A stretch of 64,000 nt of DNA from JAPPLB01 sp965218555 (GTDB lineage Bacteria > Acidobacteriota > Terriglobia > Bryobacterales > UBA6623): contig OZ244625.1 in assembly GCA_965218555.1 (NCBI GenBank), positions 5,022,001-5,086,000 of the forward strand, read 5' to 3'. The notes under the pieces were generated by a model that saw only the letters and a list, made by a program, of their open reading frames with translations, made no database searches and was not told the origin of the DNA. The number at the start of each line of letters is the position of its first letter. The stretch's first letter is position 1. Made by a program: the position numbers and the translations under genes. Below are positions 44,977 through 54,917 of this stretch, one piece after another.

Positions 44977-46413
44977 TCACGCCAATACAGCTTCGACAAC
45001 CTTGGCGGGATGAACGTCAGTGAGCTTTTCATCCCTGTTCCCATGGCGGAACGTGAGGTGCGCGTGGTCCAGTCCGAGCAGGTGCAGGATGGTGGCGTGG
45101 TAATCCGCGGTTGACACTGGCTGGTCCACGACACGATATCCGAAATCGTCTGTCGAGCCATAGCTGACCCCACCCTTGACCCCGCCTCCGGCCATCCAGA
45201 GGCTAAACGCGTATTTGTGATGATCCCGTCCGTCGGTTCCCTCCGCCATCGGCGTGCGGCCGAACTCCCCGGACCAGATGACGAGGGTTTCATCGAGGAG
45301 TCCTCGTTGCTTCAAATCGGTCAGCAGGGCGTCAACCGGCTGGTCGGTCTGGCGGCAGATCTTGCGCGTTCCTTTTTCGTTCTCCTTGTGGGTGTCCCAA
45401 GGCTGACCTTTGTGAAGCACTTGCACGAAGCGTACGCCTCGCTCAGTCAGACGTCGTGCCAGCAGGCACTGACGCCCGTAGATTGCCATGTCCTTGTTAT
45501 CGATGCCGTAGAGTCGTCGCGTCGCTTCGGACTCGCGAGACAGGTCAAGCGCGTCCGTCGCTGCCACCTGCATCCGAGCGGCGAGTTCAAAGCTCGCGAT
45601 GCGAGCATTGAGTTCAAGCTGATCGCTATGAGTCTTGAGATGTTCGCGGTTTAGTTGCTGCAGCAGCTCCAGCCGATCCGCGCTATCCTCGGCCGAGCCG
45701 CGCGTTTCGAGGTTGAGCACCGGCGCTCCCTGGGCCCTCATGGCCATCCCTTGGTACACAGGCGGCAACCAGCCGCTGGAGAAGTTTTTTGCGCCGTCCA
45801 CGGGAAGGCCCTCAGGATTAAGAATGACGACGTAGGCGGGCAGATTCTGGTTTTCTGTTCCCAATCCGTAAGTGATCCAAGATCCCAGGGCGGGCCGTCC
45901 GGGATTGATGAGGCCCGTATTGATGTTGCGGATGGCTTGCTCGTGATTGGAATGCACCGTCACCATCGAGCGGATAAGAGCGATCTCATCGGCATGTTTG
46001 GATAAGCCGGGGAGAAGTTCCGACAGCACCAACCCGGACTGGCCGTGTTTGGAAAACCGAAAGGGGCTGCCGAGCCACTTGCCTGTCTTCTTTACGTCGA
46101 CGGTATTGATGTAACCCTCGCCTGGCTGTTCTCCCTGACGTTTGATCAGTTCAGACTTGGGATCGAACAGGTCGACGTGGCTCGGACCGCCGTTCTGAAA
46201 GAGCAGGATGACGCGTTTCGCCTTCGCGCGGAAGTGAGGTTTCTTGACGAGGACATCGTAGGGGCCCCGCGAGGCCGCACCCAGAGTCTCGCCGAGCAGC
46301 GAACCGAGGGCGATCCCGCCGAGGCCGAAACCGATGTTCCCAAACCAGTCTCGGCGAGTGAGAACCTGTCTCATGGGCGTAAGGCGAACATGGCCGTTAG
46401 CAAGACTCGCCAT
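44977..46413 (-). CDS. DUF1501 protein, Tat-exported (module 2)
   Basis: 478 residues. Tat-like leader (LTRRDWFGNIGFGLGGIALGSLL), then AKAKRVILLFQNGGPSHVDLFDPKSELIKRQG, LPAYVVILNPEGLP, LLARRLTERGVRFVQVLHKGQPWDTH and VIWSGEFGRTPMAEGTDGRDHHKYAFSLWMAGGG. Longer than module 1 at the N-terminus; ATG 46413 used. It begins 17 bp after the DUF1549/DUF1553 gene, so they are co-transcribed. Function unproven. Confidence 0.85.
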   Translation of the reverse strand: MASLANGHVRLTPMRQVLTRRDWFGNIGFGLGGIALGSLLGETLGAASRGPYDVLVKKPHFRAKAKRVILLFQNGGPSHVDLFDPKSELIKRQGEQPGEGYINTVDVKKTGKWLGSPFRFSKHGQSGLVLSELLPGLSKHADEIALIRSMVTVHSNHEQAIRNINTGLINPGRPALGSWITYGLGTENQNLPAYVVILNPEGLPVDGAKNFSSGWLPPVYQGMAMRAQGAPVLNLETRGSAEDSADRLELLQQLNREHLKTHSDQLELNARIASFELAARMQVAATDALDLSRESEATRRLYGIDNKDMAIYGRQCLLARRLTERGVRFVQVLHKGQPWDTHKENEKGTRKICRQTDQPVDALLTDLKQRGLLDETLVIWSGEFGRTPMAEGTDGRDHHKYAFSLWMAGGGVKGGVSYGSTDDFGYRVVDQPVSTADYHATILHLLGLDHAHLTFRHGNRDEKLTDVHPAKVVEAVLA

Positions 46414-46430
46414 CGTGGGACCTCCATCCT

Positions 46431-48950
46431 TCAGTCAATGTAAACAAACTCATTGGCGCCCAGGAGCGTCTGGCCGAGATTGGAATACACGCGCAGCGCG
46501 AGGGCCTCGCCGGACAGATCCGCATGCCGATCCGCCTGCTTTTGGACGAAAGTCAACAGCATGTCGCGCTCACTCGGAGTGGGTTTCCGGGCGAGTGCCA
46601 ACCGGAAGGCGTACTCCACGGTGCTGCTGTCTATAGGACTCCCGGCCGCGGGCGGGGCCTCTCGCAGTACCCGATGAGCAAAATGCTCGGCCTGCGCGCC
46701 GATGAACTCGCTGTTCATCAAGGCCAACGCTTGCGAGGCGGTCGTCGAAGTCGTGCGTCGTGTACAGTTGACCTCCATCACCGGCGCATCGAACACCTGG
46801 AGAAAGCTTTGCGGAGCCGACCGGCGCATGATCTGGTAAATCGATCGCCGCCCCGCAGCCGTTTCTCTTTCCGAGGACACTTCGCCCGTCGGCTTTGTGG
46901 TCGTCTTGATCGGTTTGCCGAATAGTCTTTTCTCCAGAGTGCCCGCCGTGGCGAGCACGGTGTCGCGTACGATTTCCGCCTCAATCCGCCGGGGAGTCAT
47001 TCTCCATAGCAGATGATTTTTGGGATCGATTCTCAAACCATCGGCGTGGGGCCGCGAGGCCTGACGGTAAGCGGTGGACGTGATGATCAGACGATGCATC
47101 GACTTGACGCTCCAGCTTTGACGAACGAACTCGGTCGCCAGCCAGTCCAGCAGCGGCTGATTCGTGGGGCGCTCTCCCGACTTTCCGAAATTATCGGTGC
47201 CGGGTACAATCCCCTGGCCGAAGTGATGCGCCCAAATGCGGTTGACCATGAGGCGAGCCGTCATCGGATGATCGGGTCGCGTGAGCCACTCGGCGAAGGC
47301 ACGCCGCCGACCCGTTGTTTTCGCCTCCGGGACGGGCGGCGGAACCTTGAAAGGCGCATCCGGTTCATCCAGCACGGCAGGAACCCCGGGATTCACCTCA
47401 AGCACTCCTTCCTTCTCGAAATCACCGCGCGGCAGAACGTAAGTACGGGGCGGCTTGGCATCCACGTCGTAGAGCGCCCGAATGGCCGGTAGATGGATTC
47501 GCTTCGCCTCTTCCTCTTCCAACTCCTTTTTGAGCCGCTCGGCAATAGCGGCATACTCTGAGAACATCTTCCGGACTTCTTCTTCGGTCGCCTCCGCCTT
47601 TTTCGGATGCCGGGCCCGATACTGAGCCAGCCGGGCTTGCTGCAAGGACTTGAGGGCTTTCACGACCTCCTCGAGCGGCTCGTTCACCGTTTTGGCCGCT
47701 TCTTGCTCGGCGCTCGTCGCTTCGCTGATGCGGCGCTCCTTAGTTACCAACGGGGGGCTCTTGGGGCGAATGGCGCCGGCCAGGATCGCTTGCAGGCGGT
47801 AATAGTCTTTCTGGCTGATGGGTTCGTATTTGTGGTCGTGGCAACGCGCGCAGTGCAGGCTCACACCCATCAAGGCGGACCCGACAATCTGCCCGGTGTC
47901 GAAGAGCATGCGCCACAGGTAGTGCCTGTTCAACCCATCGGGGTGCGTCGCCATCGTGCCGTCGGCCGCCATTCGCAGGAAGCCGGTGGCCTCCAAAGAC
48001 TCGATCGCGTCCGGCGGCAGGCCATCGTACTCCCAGTACCGCGAAAGCTCGTCACCCGCAATTTGCTCTTGGAGAAACCGATCGTAGGGCTTGTCGGCGT
48101 TGAAGGCGCGGATAATGTAGTCGCGATAGCGCCAAGCAAGATCGCGAAGCTGATCGGCCGCCTCGCCGCCTTCTGAATCGGCATAGCCGGCGATATCCAG
48201 CCAGTGACGTCCCCAGCGCTCGCCATAATGCGGGCTTGCAAGCAAACGGTCGATCAGATTCTCGTAAGCGTCGAAGGAGCGATCAGCCAGGAACCGGTCC
48301 ACCTCCTGCGGAGACGGCGGCAGGCCAAGCAGGTCGAAGTAGGCTCGGCGCACGAGGGTGACTCGGTCCGCCTCGGAGGAAAAGGTCAGTTCTTTCTCTT
48401 CCAGCGCCGCCAAAAGGAAGGCATCGATCGGTGTTCGGACGCGGCTTTCGTTCTTGAGCCGAGGGGTAGAGGGCCGCCTGGGTGGCCGGAAAGCCCAATG
48501 ATTGCGGTTGTCGTCGTTCGTGCCGGGCTCCGGTGGCGGAACGGCATCCGCATGCGCAGCCGGGGCGCCGGCGTCGATCCACTGTCGAATCTGCCCGAGG
48601 TCTTGTTCGCTGAGCCGCTCGCCACCCATCGGCATCTCGCCTTTGCGAACACGCTGGTACAGCAAGCTTCCCTCAGCGGAGCCGACCACAATCGCGGCGC
48701 CGTTTGTCCCGCCTTTCAGGAGACTCGCCCGCGAGCGGACGTCCAGGCCGGCCTGCGGAGCCGAACCACTGTGACACTTCACGCAGTGAGCCTGCAGAAC
48801 CGGGAGAATCTGCTCCTCGAACGTCGCGGAGGGCGCAGACTGACCTGCCGTATCGCTCTGAGCCGACAGCGAGGCCGAGACGACGAGCACAACGGCAACG
48901 AGGACCCAACGAACGAGCTTTGGCCGCCTAAGATAAACCCGATTCCTCAC
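46431..48950 (-). CDS. Cytochrome c / DUF1549 / DUF1553 protein (module 2)
   Basis: 839 residues. Signal (LVRWVLVAVVLVVSASLSAQ), cytochrome domain with CVKCH at residues 56-60 and MPMGGERLSEQDLGQIRQWIDAGAP, DUF1549 with IDAFLLAALEEKELTFS and a second CARCHDHKYEPI, a lysine/glutamate-rich coiled segment (EEVRKMFSEYAAIAERLKKE), and DUF1553 (LTRPDHPMTARLMVNRIWAHHFGQGIVPGTDNFG; ends NEFVYID). Same plan as module 1 with an insertion between the domains. Confidence 0.86.
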   Translation of the reverse strand: MRNRVYLRRPKLVRWVLVAVVLVVSASLSAQSDTAGQSAPSATFEEQILPVLQAHCVKCHSGSAPQAGLDVRSRASLLKGGTNGAAIVVGSAEGSLLYQRVRKGEMPMGGERLSEQDLGQIRQWIDAGAPAAHADAVPPPEPGTNDDNRNHWAFRPPRRPSTPRLKNESRVRTPIDAFLLAALEEKELTFSSEADRVTLVRRAYFDLLGLPPSPQEVDRFLADRSFDAYENLIDRLLASPHYGERWGRHWLDIAGYADSEGGEAADQLRDLAWRYRDYIIRAFNADKPYDRFLQEQIAGDELSRYWEYDGLPPDAIESLEATGFLRMAADGTMATHPDGLNRHYLWRMLFDTGQIVGSALMGVSLHCARCHDHKYEPISQKDYYRLQAILAGAIRPKSPPLVTKERRISEATSAEQEAAKTVNEPLEEVVKALKSLQQARLAQYRARHPKKAEATEEEVRKMFSEYAAIAERLKKELEEEEAKRIHLPAIRALYDVDAKPPRTYVLPRGDFEKEGVLEVNPGVPAVLDEPDAPFKVPPPVPEAKTTGRRRAFAEWLTRPDHPMTARLMVNRIWAHHFGQGIVPGTDNFGKSGERPTNQPLLDWLATEFVRQSWSVKSMHRLIITSTAYRQASRPHADGLRIDPKNHLLWRMTPRRIEAEIVRDTVLATAGTLEKRLFGKPIKTTTKPTGEVSSERETAAGRRSIYQIMRRSAPQSFLQVFDAPVMEVNCTRRTTSTTASQALALMNSEFIGAQAEHFAHRVLREAPPAAGSPIDSSTVEYAFRLALARKPTPSERDMLLTFVQKQADRHADLSGEALALRVYSNLGQTLLGANEFVYID

Positions 48951-49180
48951 TCCTGCCTCTTTACTCTATACCCATATACCCAAAGTGCAACACCTGTTGT
49001 GGCCAAACACTCCAGAAATGCGGAACGGAGTGGAAATCACAGTCCGGCTGGCCGATTTCGCGGCGCACCCTGCATGATTGTTCGTTAGCGTTCGGCCATC
49101 GCCTGCCCCACTTTTCTCAGGGTCGCGGTGACAAAGACATCTCCGTGATAGCCCACTGGGGTCGCCACGGCGGCGAGCGA

Positions 49181-50476
49181 TCAGCTCATCAGGAAGTCGA
49201 GCGGCTCGTGACCATCGGCGACTAACTTGACGGGACGTCCGATATTGCTGTGGTACTCCTTTTGGTAGTCGATGTCCAGCTTCTTGTAGACGGCGGCGAT
49301 CAGGGCCGGTACCTGGACCGGATCGCTCTTGACGAACATGGCGTTTGGGTCGGTCTCACCCCAGACACGGCCGCCGGTGATGCCGCCTCCGGCCATCGAG
49401 AGCGAGAACGCGTTGGGCCAGTGGTCCCGCCCGGCGTCGACGTTGATCTCGGGCGTGCGGCCGAACTCTCCGGTCACGATGACCAACGTCGACTCCAGCA
49501 TGCCGCGCTCGTGGAGATCTTCGAGCAGTGTGGCGTAGGCGCGGTCCAGTTCGGGGAGGAAGGTGTTGGCCAAGTTGCGGAAGATGTCTTTGTGATGGTC
49601 CCAGGTATTGAACCCGCGTGAGACGGTCACGAAACGGACCCCGGATTCCACCAGGCGGCGCGCCAAGAGCGCTCCTTGCCCGAGAGAGGTGCGCCCGTAT
49701 TTCTCGCGCAGCTTCGCCGGTTCTTCAGCAATGTTGAACGCCTTCTTGGCGCGTTCGGATCGCATCAAGTCAAACGCAGTCTGGTAGTACGAATCCATCG
49801 TTTCGGAAATGCCGGTCGTATCCATGCGACGAAACTTTTCGTCCACTACAGAAAGCAGTGACCGACGGTGATCGATGCGAGACCAGTCCACCCCCATCGG
49901 CAGGCTCATATCGCGCACCTGGAAGTCGTCCTGGTTAGGGTTGCCGGCGTTGAAAGGGTTGTAACGCGGCCCCAGGAAACCGGCTTTTTCCCAGTCACCG
50001 GTCACACCCGGGATGGAGACCACCGCAGGCAGTTCGTTGCGCGGACCCCGTTCTTTGGCCACCACCGTCTGGACGGCCGGACTCTCGATCGTCGCGAGAG
50101 GTCGATGGCCACTCAGAATCAATCTGCACGCCGCTTCATGAGCGGCCTGTTTATGGGTCATCGACCGAATGACCACATACTTGTCGGCTTGGCGGGCGGT
50201 CAGCGGCAGGTGCTCGCAAATCTGAATGCCCGAAATGTTCGTCGGAATCGGCTTGAAGAGGCTTCGATATTTGGAATCGATGCCGGGTTTCATATCGAAG
50301 GTGTCGAGCTGGCTCATGCCCCCCGTGCGCCACAAGTGGATCACCGACAGGTCCCGTTTCGGAGGTTTGGCGGCCGCCGACTGCGCCCGCAGGCGCAACA
50401 CATCTCCGTAGCCGACCCAGCCGAACAAGCTTAGGGAGCCTATTCTCAGGAACGCACGTCGGTCGAAGTGTCCCAT
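49181..50476 (-). CDS. DUF1501 protein, Tat-exported (module 3)
   Basis: About 431 residues from ATG 50476 (MGHFDRRAFLRIGSLSLFGW, a twin-arginine-like leader); the adjacent ATG 50479 is equally possible and the frame is open to 50515. Motifs: LSVIHLWRTGGMSQLDTFDMKPG, VIRSMTHKQAAHEAACRLILSG, LLARRLVESGVRFVTVSRGFNTWDHH and VIVTGEFGRTPEINVDAGRDHWPNAFSLSMAGGG. It begins 10 bp after the stop of the interrupted DUF1549/DUF1553 gene, last of a three-gene unit with the pre-peptidase-domain protein. Confidence 0.85.
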   Translation of the reverse strand: MGHFDRRAFLRIGSLSLFGWVGYGDVLRLRAQSAAAKPPKRDLSVIHLWRTGGMSQLDTFDMKPGIDSKYRSLFKPIPTNISGIQICEHLPLTARQADKYVVIRSMTHKQAAHEAACRLILSGHRPLATIESPAVQTVVAKERGPRNELPAVVSIPGVTGDWEKAGFLGPRYNPFNAGNPNQDDFQVRDMSLPMGVDWSRIDHRRSLLSVVDEKFRRMDTTGISETMDSYYQTAFDLMRSERAKKAFNIAEEPAKLREKYGRTSLGQGALLARRLVESGVRFVTVSRGFNTWDHHKDIFRNLANTFLPELDRAYATLLEDLHERGMLESTLVIVTGEFGRTPEINVDAGRDHWPNAFSLSMAGGGITGGRVWGETDPNAMFVKSDPVQVPALIAAVYKKLDIDYQKEYHSNIGRPVKLVADGHEPLDFLMS

Positions 50477-50486
50477 CATCGCCTCG

Positions 50487-52643
50487 CTAATGGTTGAAGA
50501 GGAACTCCTTGGCATTGAAGATCACCCAATACGTATCTTCGAATGCCTCGCGCCGCGCTTCGGAGCCCTTAGCGCGGATCGGCGCCAGCGCCAGGTTTCG
50601 CTCGCGCTCCGTGGGGGTTCGCACGAGGGTGGACAAGAAGATTCTCTCAACGATTTCTCGATCGTTCAGCGAGTTGTCCGAGACCCAGCGGGCGAGCGTA
50701 CCGTTCTCGGCGGCGATGTTTTCCGTCAGGGTGTCACCGCTGATGAGGTGCATTGCCTGGGCCATATCGGGCTCGGTTTCGCGCTCGCAGATCTTCTCCC
50801 GGCGGATTTGGCGTCCGAAGGTCGTAAGGAAATAGGACGGAGCGCCGGAGGGAATCGTCATGGCTCGCTTACCCGTTCGATGTCCCGGGAACTTGGGCTT
50901 CGCGCCGGTGGCCTGCGAGATGGCGTCTATCAATTGCTCGGCCAGCAGTCGCTTGACGTAGTAGCGCGAATAGTTCAGCTCATCTTCGCGGTTGGTGTCA
51001 TTGGGCTCGCTCGAGAGTTGGTATACGCGCGAGTTGAGGATCGTGCGGACCGTATGTTTGAGGCTGAAGTCGTGCTTGATAAAGTCGTAGGAGAGAGCGT
51101 CGAGCAGAGCCTCGTTCGTCGGCGGATTGGTCACCCGCATATCGTCCACCGGCTCGACGATGCCGCGGCCCAGATAGTGCTTCCACAGGCGGTTGACGAT
51201 GTTGCGAGCGAACCAGGGATTGTCGGGTGAGGTAATCCATAGCGCCAGCTTGTCGCGAATGTCTTCGTCCACTTCTTCGGTCTCGTTCGGTCCATCGAGA
51301 TATTTCGGTGCAAGCGGCTGCTTCGTGCGCGGATGGATGACTTCGCCCCTATCTCACAAGGTGATCTGGCTCTGGTCGCCTCCGTAGGTGTCCTTCACGC
51401 CCATGCGGGAAAAGAAGGCGGCGAAGCCCCAGAAGTCGTCCTGGGTCCATTTCTCCCACGGATGGTTATGGCAGCGGGCGCATTCGAGGCGCACGCCGAG
51501 AAATACCTGACTGATGTTGGTGGCAATGTTTTCGGGCTCGGAGCGCTCGGTAATGTAATAGAAGTTGGCAGTAGGGTTGAACCAGAGATTGCCCGAGGCC
51601 GTGACGAGTTCGGTGACGAACTCGTTGTACGGCATGTCTTCGCGAATCGCCTTGCGCATCCAGTTGTAGAAAAGGTAGGCGCCCTTTGAGCCCTGGTCGA
51701 GCAGGCCGACGCGGAACAGGTCGCTGAAATTGGTGGCCCACACCTCAGCGAACTCCGGACGGTCGATCAGCTCATCGATCAGGCGGATGCGCTTGTCGGG
51801 CTCCTTCGAGCCGAGGAAGCGGTCGGTTTCTTCAAGAGTCGGGAGCAGGCCGATCGTATCCAGATAGACGCGGCGCAGGAACTCGTGGTCGCTCGACAGC
51901 TTCGCTGGGATGATGTTAAGCCGCCGAAGTTTCGTGAAGACCGCCTCGTCGATGAAATTCACTCGAGGCACGTCCGGGTAGTGCTCCATCGGGGCTTGGG
52001 CCACTACCTCGACTTTGGCGGCTACCGCTTGGCCCAGCGTGCGGACCATGATGGCAGTCTCACCGGCTCGTAGGGTGGTGATCTTGCCTTCCGGGCTGAT
52101 CTCGATCACCGACGGATCATTAGCGCTGTATTGCACTTTTCTCACGACGTTCTCGCGGGACCCGTCGGTATAAGTGGCCACGGCGTTGAGTTGCATCGTG
52201 GAGCCAATGCCCCGCAGCGTCACCTTATCGGGCGTGACGGCCAACGACGCGATGCGGGGCGAGCCGGGACTGTCGAACGACGCCCCCTCGCGCAGCCACT
52301 GCAAGATAGCGTTGTATTCGAGCGACCCCGTTTCGAACCGCACTCCGCCGCCGTGCTGGATTTGGAAGGTCGGCTTCAACAAGACCAGGCTTTTTTCGGG
52401 CTCGCCGCGGTTTACACGCCGGCCCTCGTTGGCCCGCGTGATGGCTTCGTAGTCCCAATCCGGGGCATAGCCGAACAGAGAGAGCTTGAAGTCGGCCTTT
52501 CCACGAATCGAGCCGTGGCAGTTCGAGTTCGCGCATCCGGATTTTGTGAGGATAGGGACAATGTCGCGGACAAAGCTAAGTCTTCTGGTCTCAGCGGCCG
52601 AGACCGTCACAGCCAAACAGATAGCCAAAAACAAGACTCGCAT
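50487..52643 (-). pseudogene. Big2 / DUF1549 / DUF1553 protein (module 3) interrupted by in-frame TGA
   Basis: Two open stretches lie in the same frame. 52643-51357 gives 429 codons (signal, a CANSNCH heme-type motif, a bacterial Ig-like segment LAVTPDKVTLRGIGSTMQLNAVATY, and DUF1549 with CARCHNHPWEKW). After TGA at 51356-51354 the frame continues DRGEVIHPRTKQPLAPKYLDG and DUF1553 down to 50487. Family members run through this point, so the stop is a point nonsense mutation (CGA to TGA is the simplest). About 718 residues if read through. A second start at GTG 51272 could make only the DUF1553 half. Confidence 0.85.
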
Positions 52644-54715
52644 CACGGATCTTCTCCGGTGGAGATATTGAGCTCAATCGGAGGCGAAACAACGTTCCCC
52701 GCCTGGAGACGAATCGGATAGGCGCCCGTCTTCACCTGATCCGAGAGCGTCAGCATGATCTCGGTTTGATTGGCTCCCGGCGCGATAATATTGTTACCCA
52801 GAGTGATACCGGGGAGCAAGGAGTCAAGCTCCAACTTTAAAGGCGTCCGAACGTCGTCGAAACGAGCCGCAATCACCTTCAAGCGGCTGGTCTTGCCGGG
52901 CAGAAGCGAGAACGTTTCCGGCGTTTCGATCACGACCGGCGGCAGATCGGTCACCGTGACCAGCAACTCTTGCCTGGCCGTCGGGCCTTTGATCTTCCCA
53001 ACCGAGCCCCAGCGATAAATGACGTCCGCTTTGTGCTCGACGACCCTTCCGGCGGTCTCGCCGCGAGCCCTCAGGCGAATCGGATAGCTGCCCAAGGGTG
53101 CGTCGGCCGCGACTTCCAGGCGCAGATCGACGTTCGTGCCGTCGATCCACAAGTCCTCGCCGCAGGTACCCTTATAAGGAGTGTTCTTCGGCTCAGCAAC
53201 CACCTTGGCGGCTTGAATGCCGGGAGGCGGGTTGTCGAGCCAGATTTCGACAGGTCGAACCCACCCGCCCAGGCGTCGCACTCGTAGCGGCAAGAGGTTC
53301 GTCTCGCCACGAAACAAAGTGTGAGTTGGGGTGAGCGCCCGCAGTTGGAAGTCCGGCGCCACCCGGCGAATCAGCATCCGATACGCGTTGTTCGGGTGGC
53401 CGCGCTGCGAGGCATCTCGAATCATTATCACGTAGCGACCGCTCTCTTCAAAATCGTAGACGAGGTAGGGATCCAGGTTGGGCTGCTCCTTCCCGCTGTT
53501 CGGAGCGGGCTCATCGAGATAGGCGAGCTGTTGGCCCTCCGCGTTGTAGAGAAACAGGGCCGGGTCAAGCGGATAGTCGAGCTGCATCGAGTGAACATCG
53601 AACTCGACACGCTCGCCGGCTGCGACTTCAAATGAGAAGAACTCAGCGGCGCGGCGGCTATCGAGCACGCCCGTGATGGCCACGGGAAGTTGGACCTCCT
53701 GAGGAGAAGCCCGTTTTCGGGGCGCGGACGAGATCCGTTCCTCCACATCGGAAAGCAGGATCGGCAAGGGCAATGGGGCTTCGAACGACTCTGCCTCCGC
53801 ACGGAGTTGGTGCCGGCCCACTGTGACGTCCGGCGGCACGCTCATGCTGAACCTCAGGCGCCCGGGGCTCGCCTCGAGCACGTCGCCAAAGGCAACGGAA
53901 TTGTCCAGAACGATCCTCGTAATCCGGTCCACGTTGATGCCGTGGATCTCGAACTCCGTGGTCTCACCTCTCCGGCCGCCCAAAGGCAGGACTCTTTGCA
54001 TGACCGGTACGGACCCGAGTACGAGACGGTAGCTCGAATGGGGCGAGCCCTGCTCCTGGCTGCCGGAAACCCGAATCAGGTATTCCCCAGCGCTCTTTGC
54101 GGTAAAGCTCAGATGAGGGTCCTTGAAGATATAGTAATCATCGACGAAGTCGAGTTCGTTCCCGCGATGATCGAGCAAAGCCAGCGTCGCATCGAGGGAA
54201 CCTCCCGCGCGCCGGGCCGTTACATCGGCGACCACCGTCTCTCCGGCTTCCGCCCAAAAGCGAAACACATCGTAGTCACCCTCGTCGGCGACGCCGTCAA
54301 TCAGGACAGGCGTCGAGACGCTCTGCGCGTCGGCGAACTCGTCATTGGGTTCGTTCTCGTGTTGTTGGGGAAGAGACCCGACGTGGAAAACGCCGACGTG
54401 ACCGCCGCGGGCCGTGGTCAGGCGAAAGTCGTGCAGGCCGGTCGGCGCCTGGGTGCCGATCGTAACGCGGGCTTTGGCTTGATAAAAGCTGCTTTCCAGG
54501 AGTTCCGCGTTGATATCCGGCCGTGCGAACCGAATCTCCCGGATGCCGTCGAGGTTCTTGCCACGAATCCGGATCTCCGTGCTGGCCCCGCGCTGCCCAC
54601 CGAGCGGAATAATGGCGCTTACGGTGGGCCCTACTTCCGCTAAAGCCTTCTCCCCGCCCTCAGCAGCAGCACCCGGGAGGGTGACCAAGAACAACAGAGC
54701 TATTCGAAGTCCCAT
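52643..54715 (-). CDS. Exported protein with IPT/TIG and pre-peptidase C-terminal (PPC) domains
   Basis: About 690 residues from ATG 54715 (MGLRIALLFLVTLPGAAAEG signal). IPT/TIG-like sequence at VSAIIPLGGQRGASTEIRIRGKNLDGI; a PPC domain at NEPNDEFADAQSVSTPVLIDGVADEGDYDVFRFWAEAGE; a second IPT/PPC pair (PVMQRVLPLGGRRGETTEFEI ... SFEVAAGERVEFDVHSMQL ... LDPYLVYDFEESGRYVIMIRD); then beta-rich domains (YPIRLRARGE, LLPGKTSRLKVIAARF). Such proteins accompany DUF1501 modules in planctomycetes and acidobacteria. The stop overlaps the next start by one base (TGATG). Probably surface-exposed; role unknown. Confidence 0.8.
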   Translation of the reverse strand: MGLRIALLFLVTLPGAAAEGGEKALAEVGPTVSAIIPLGGQRGASTEIRIRGKNLDGIREIRFARPDINAELLESSFYQAKARVTIGTQAPTGLHDFRLTTARGGHVGVFHVGSLPQQHENEPNDEFADAQSVSTPVLIDGVADEGDYDVFRFWAEAGETVVADVTARRAGGSLDATLALLDHRGNELDFVDDYYIFKDPHLSFTAKSAGEYLIRVSGSQEQGSPHSSYRLVLGSVPVMQRVLPLGGRRGETTEFEIHGINVDRITRIVLDNSVAFGDVLEASPGRLRFSMSVPPDVTVGRHQLRAEAESFEAPLPLPILLSDVEERISSAPRKRASPQEVQLPVAITGVLDSRRAAEFFSFEVAAGERVEFDVHSMQLDYPLDPALFLYNAEGQQLAYLDEPAPNSGKEQPNLDPYLVYDFEESGRYVIMIRDASQRGHPNNAYRMLIRRVAPDFQLRALTPTHTLFRGETNLLPLRVRRLGGWVRPVEIWLDNPPPGIQAAKVVAEPKNTPYKGTCGEDLWIDGTNVDLRLEVAADAPLGSYPIRLRARGETAGRVVEHKADVIYRWGSVGKIKGPTARQELLVTVTDLPPVVIETPETFSLLPGKTSRLKVIAARFDDVRTPLKLELDSLLPGITLGNNIIAPGANQTEIMLTLSDQVKTGAYPIRLQAGNVVSPPIELNISTGEDP

Positions 54716-54917
54716 CAATCCGGTTTTCTTTGATGATACCCCAACCAGGAGCACGGTCGAGAGTCGGACTCGGGGGGGCTCACACCGAAGGGTCGGAGCG
54801 CTGTCTCGGGCCCCGCAGGTTCGTCGGGGGCACAGCGGTGGGCCTCACACGACGGTCCACGTCCCTGCGACGGTTGACTTGCTCTACATCCCGGTGCCAC
54901 GATGCTGTCGCATTCCC

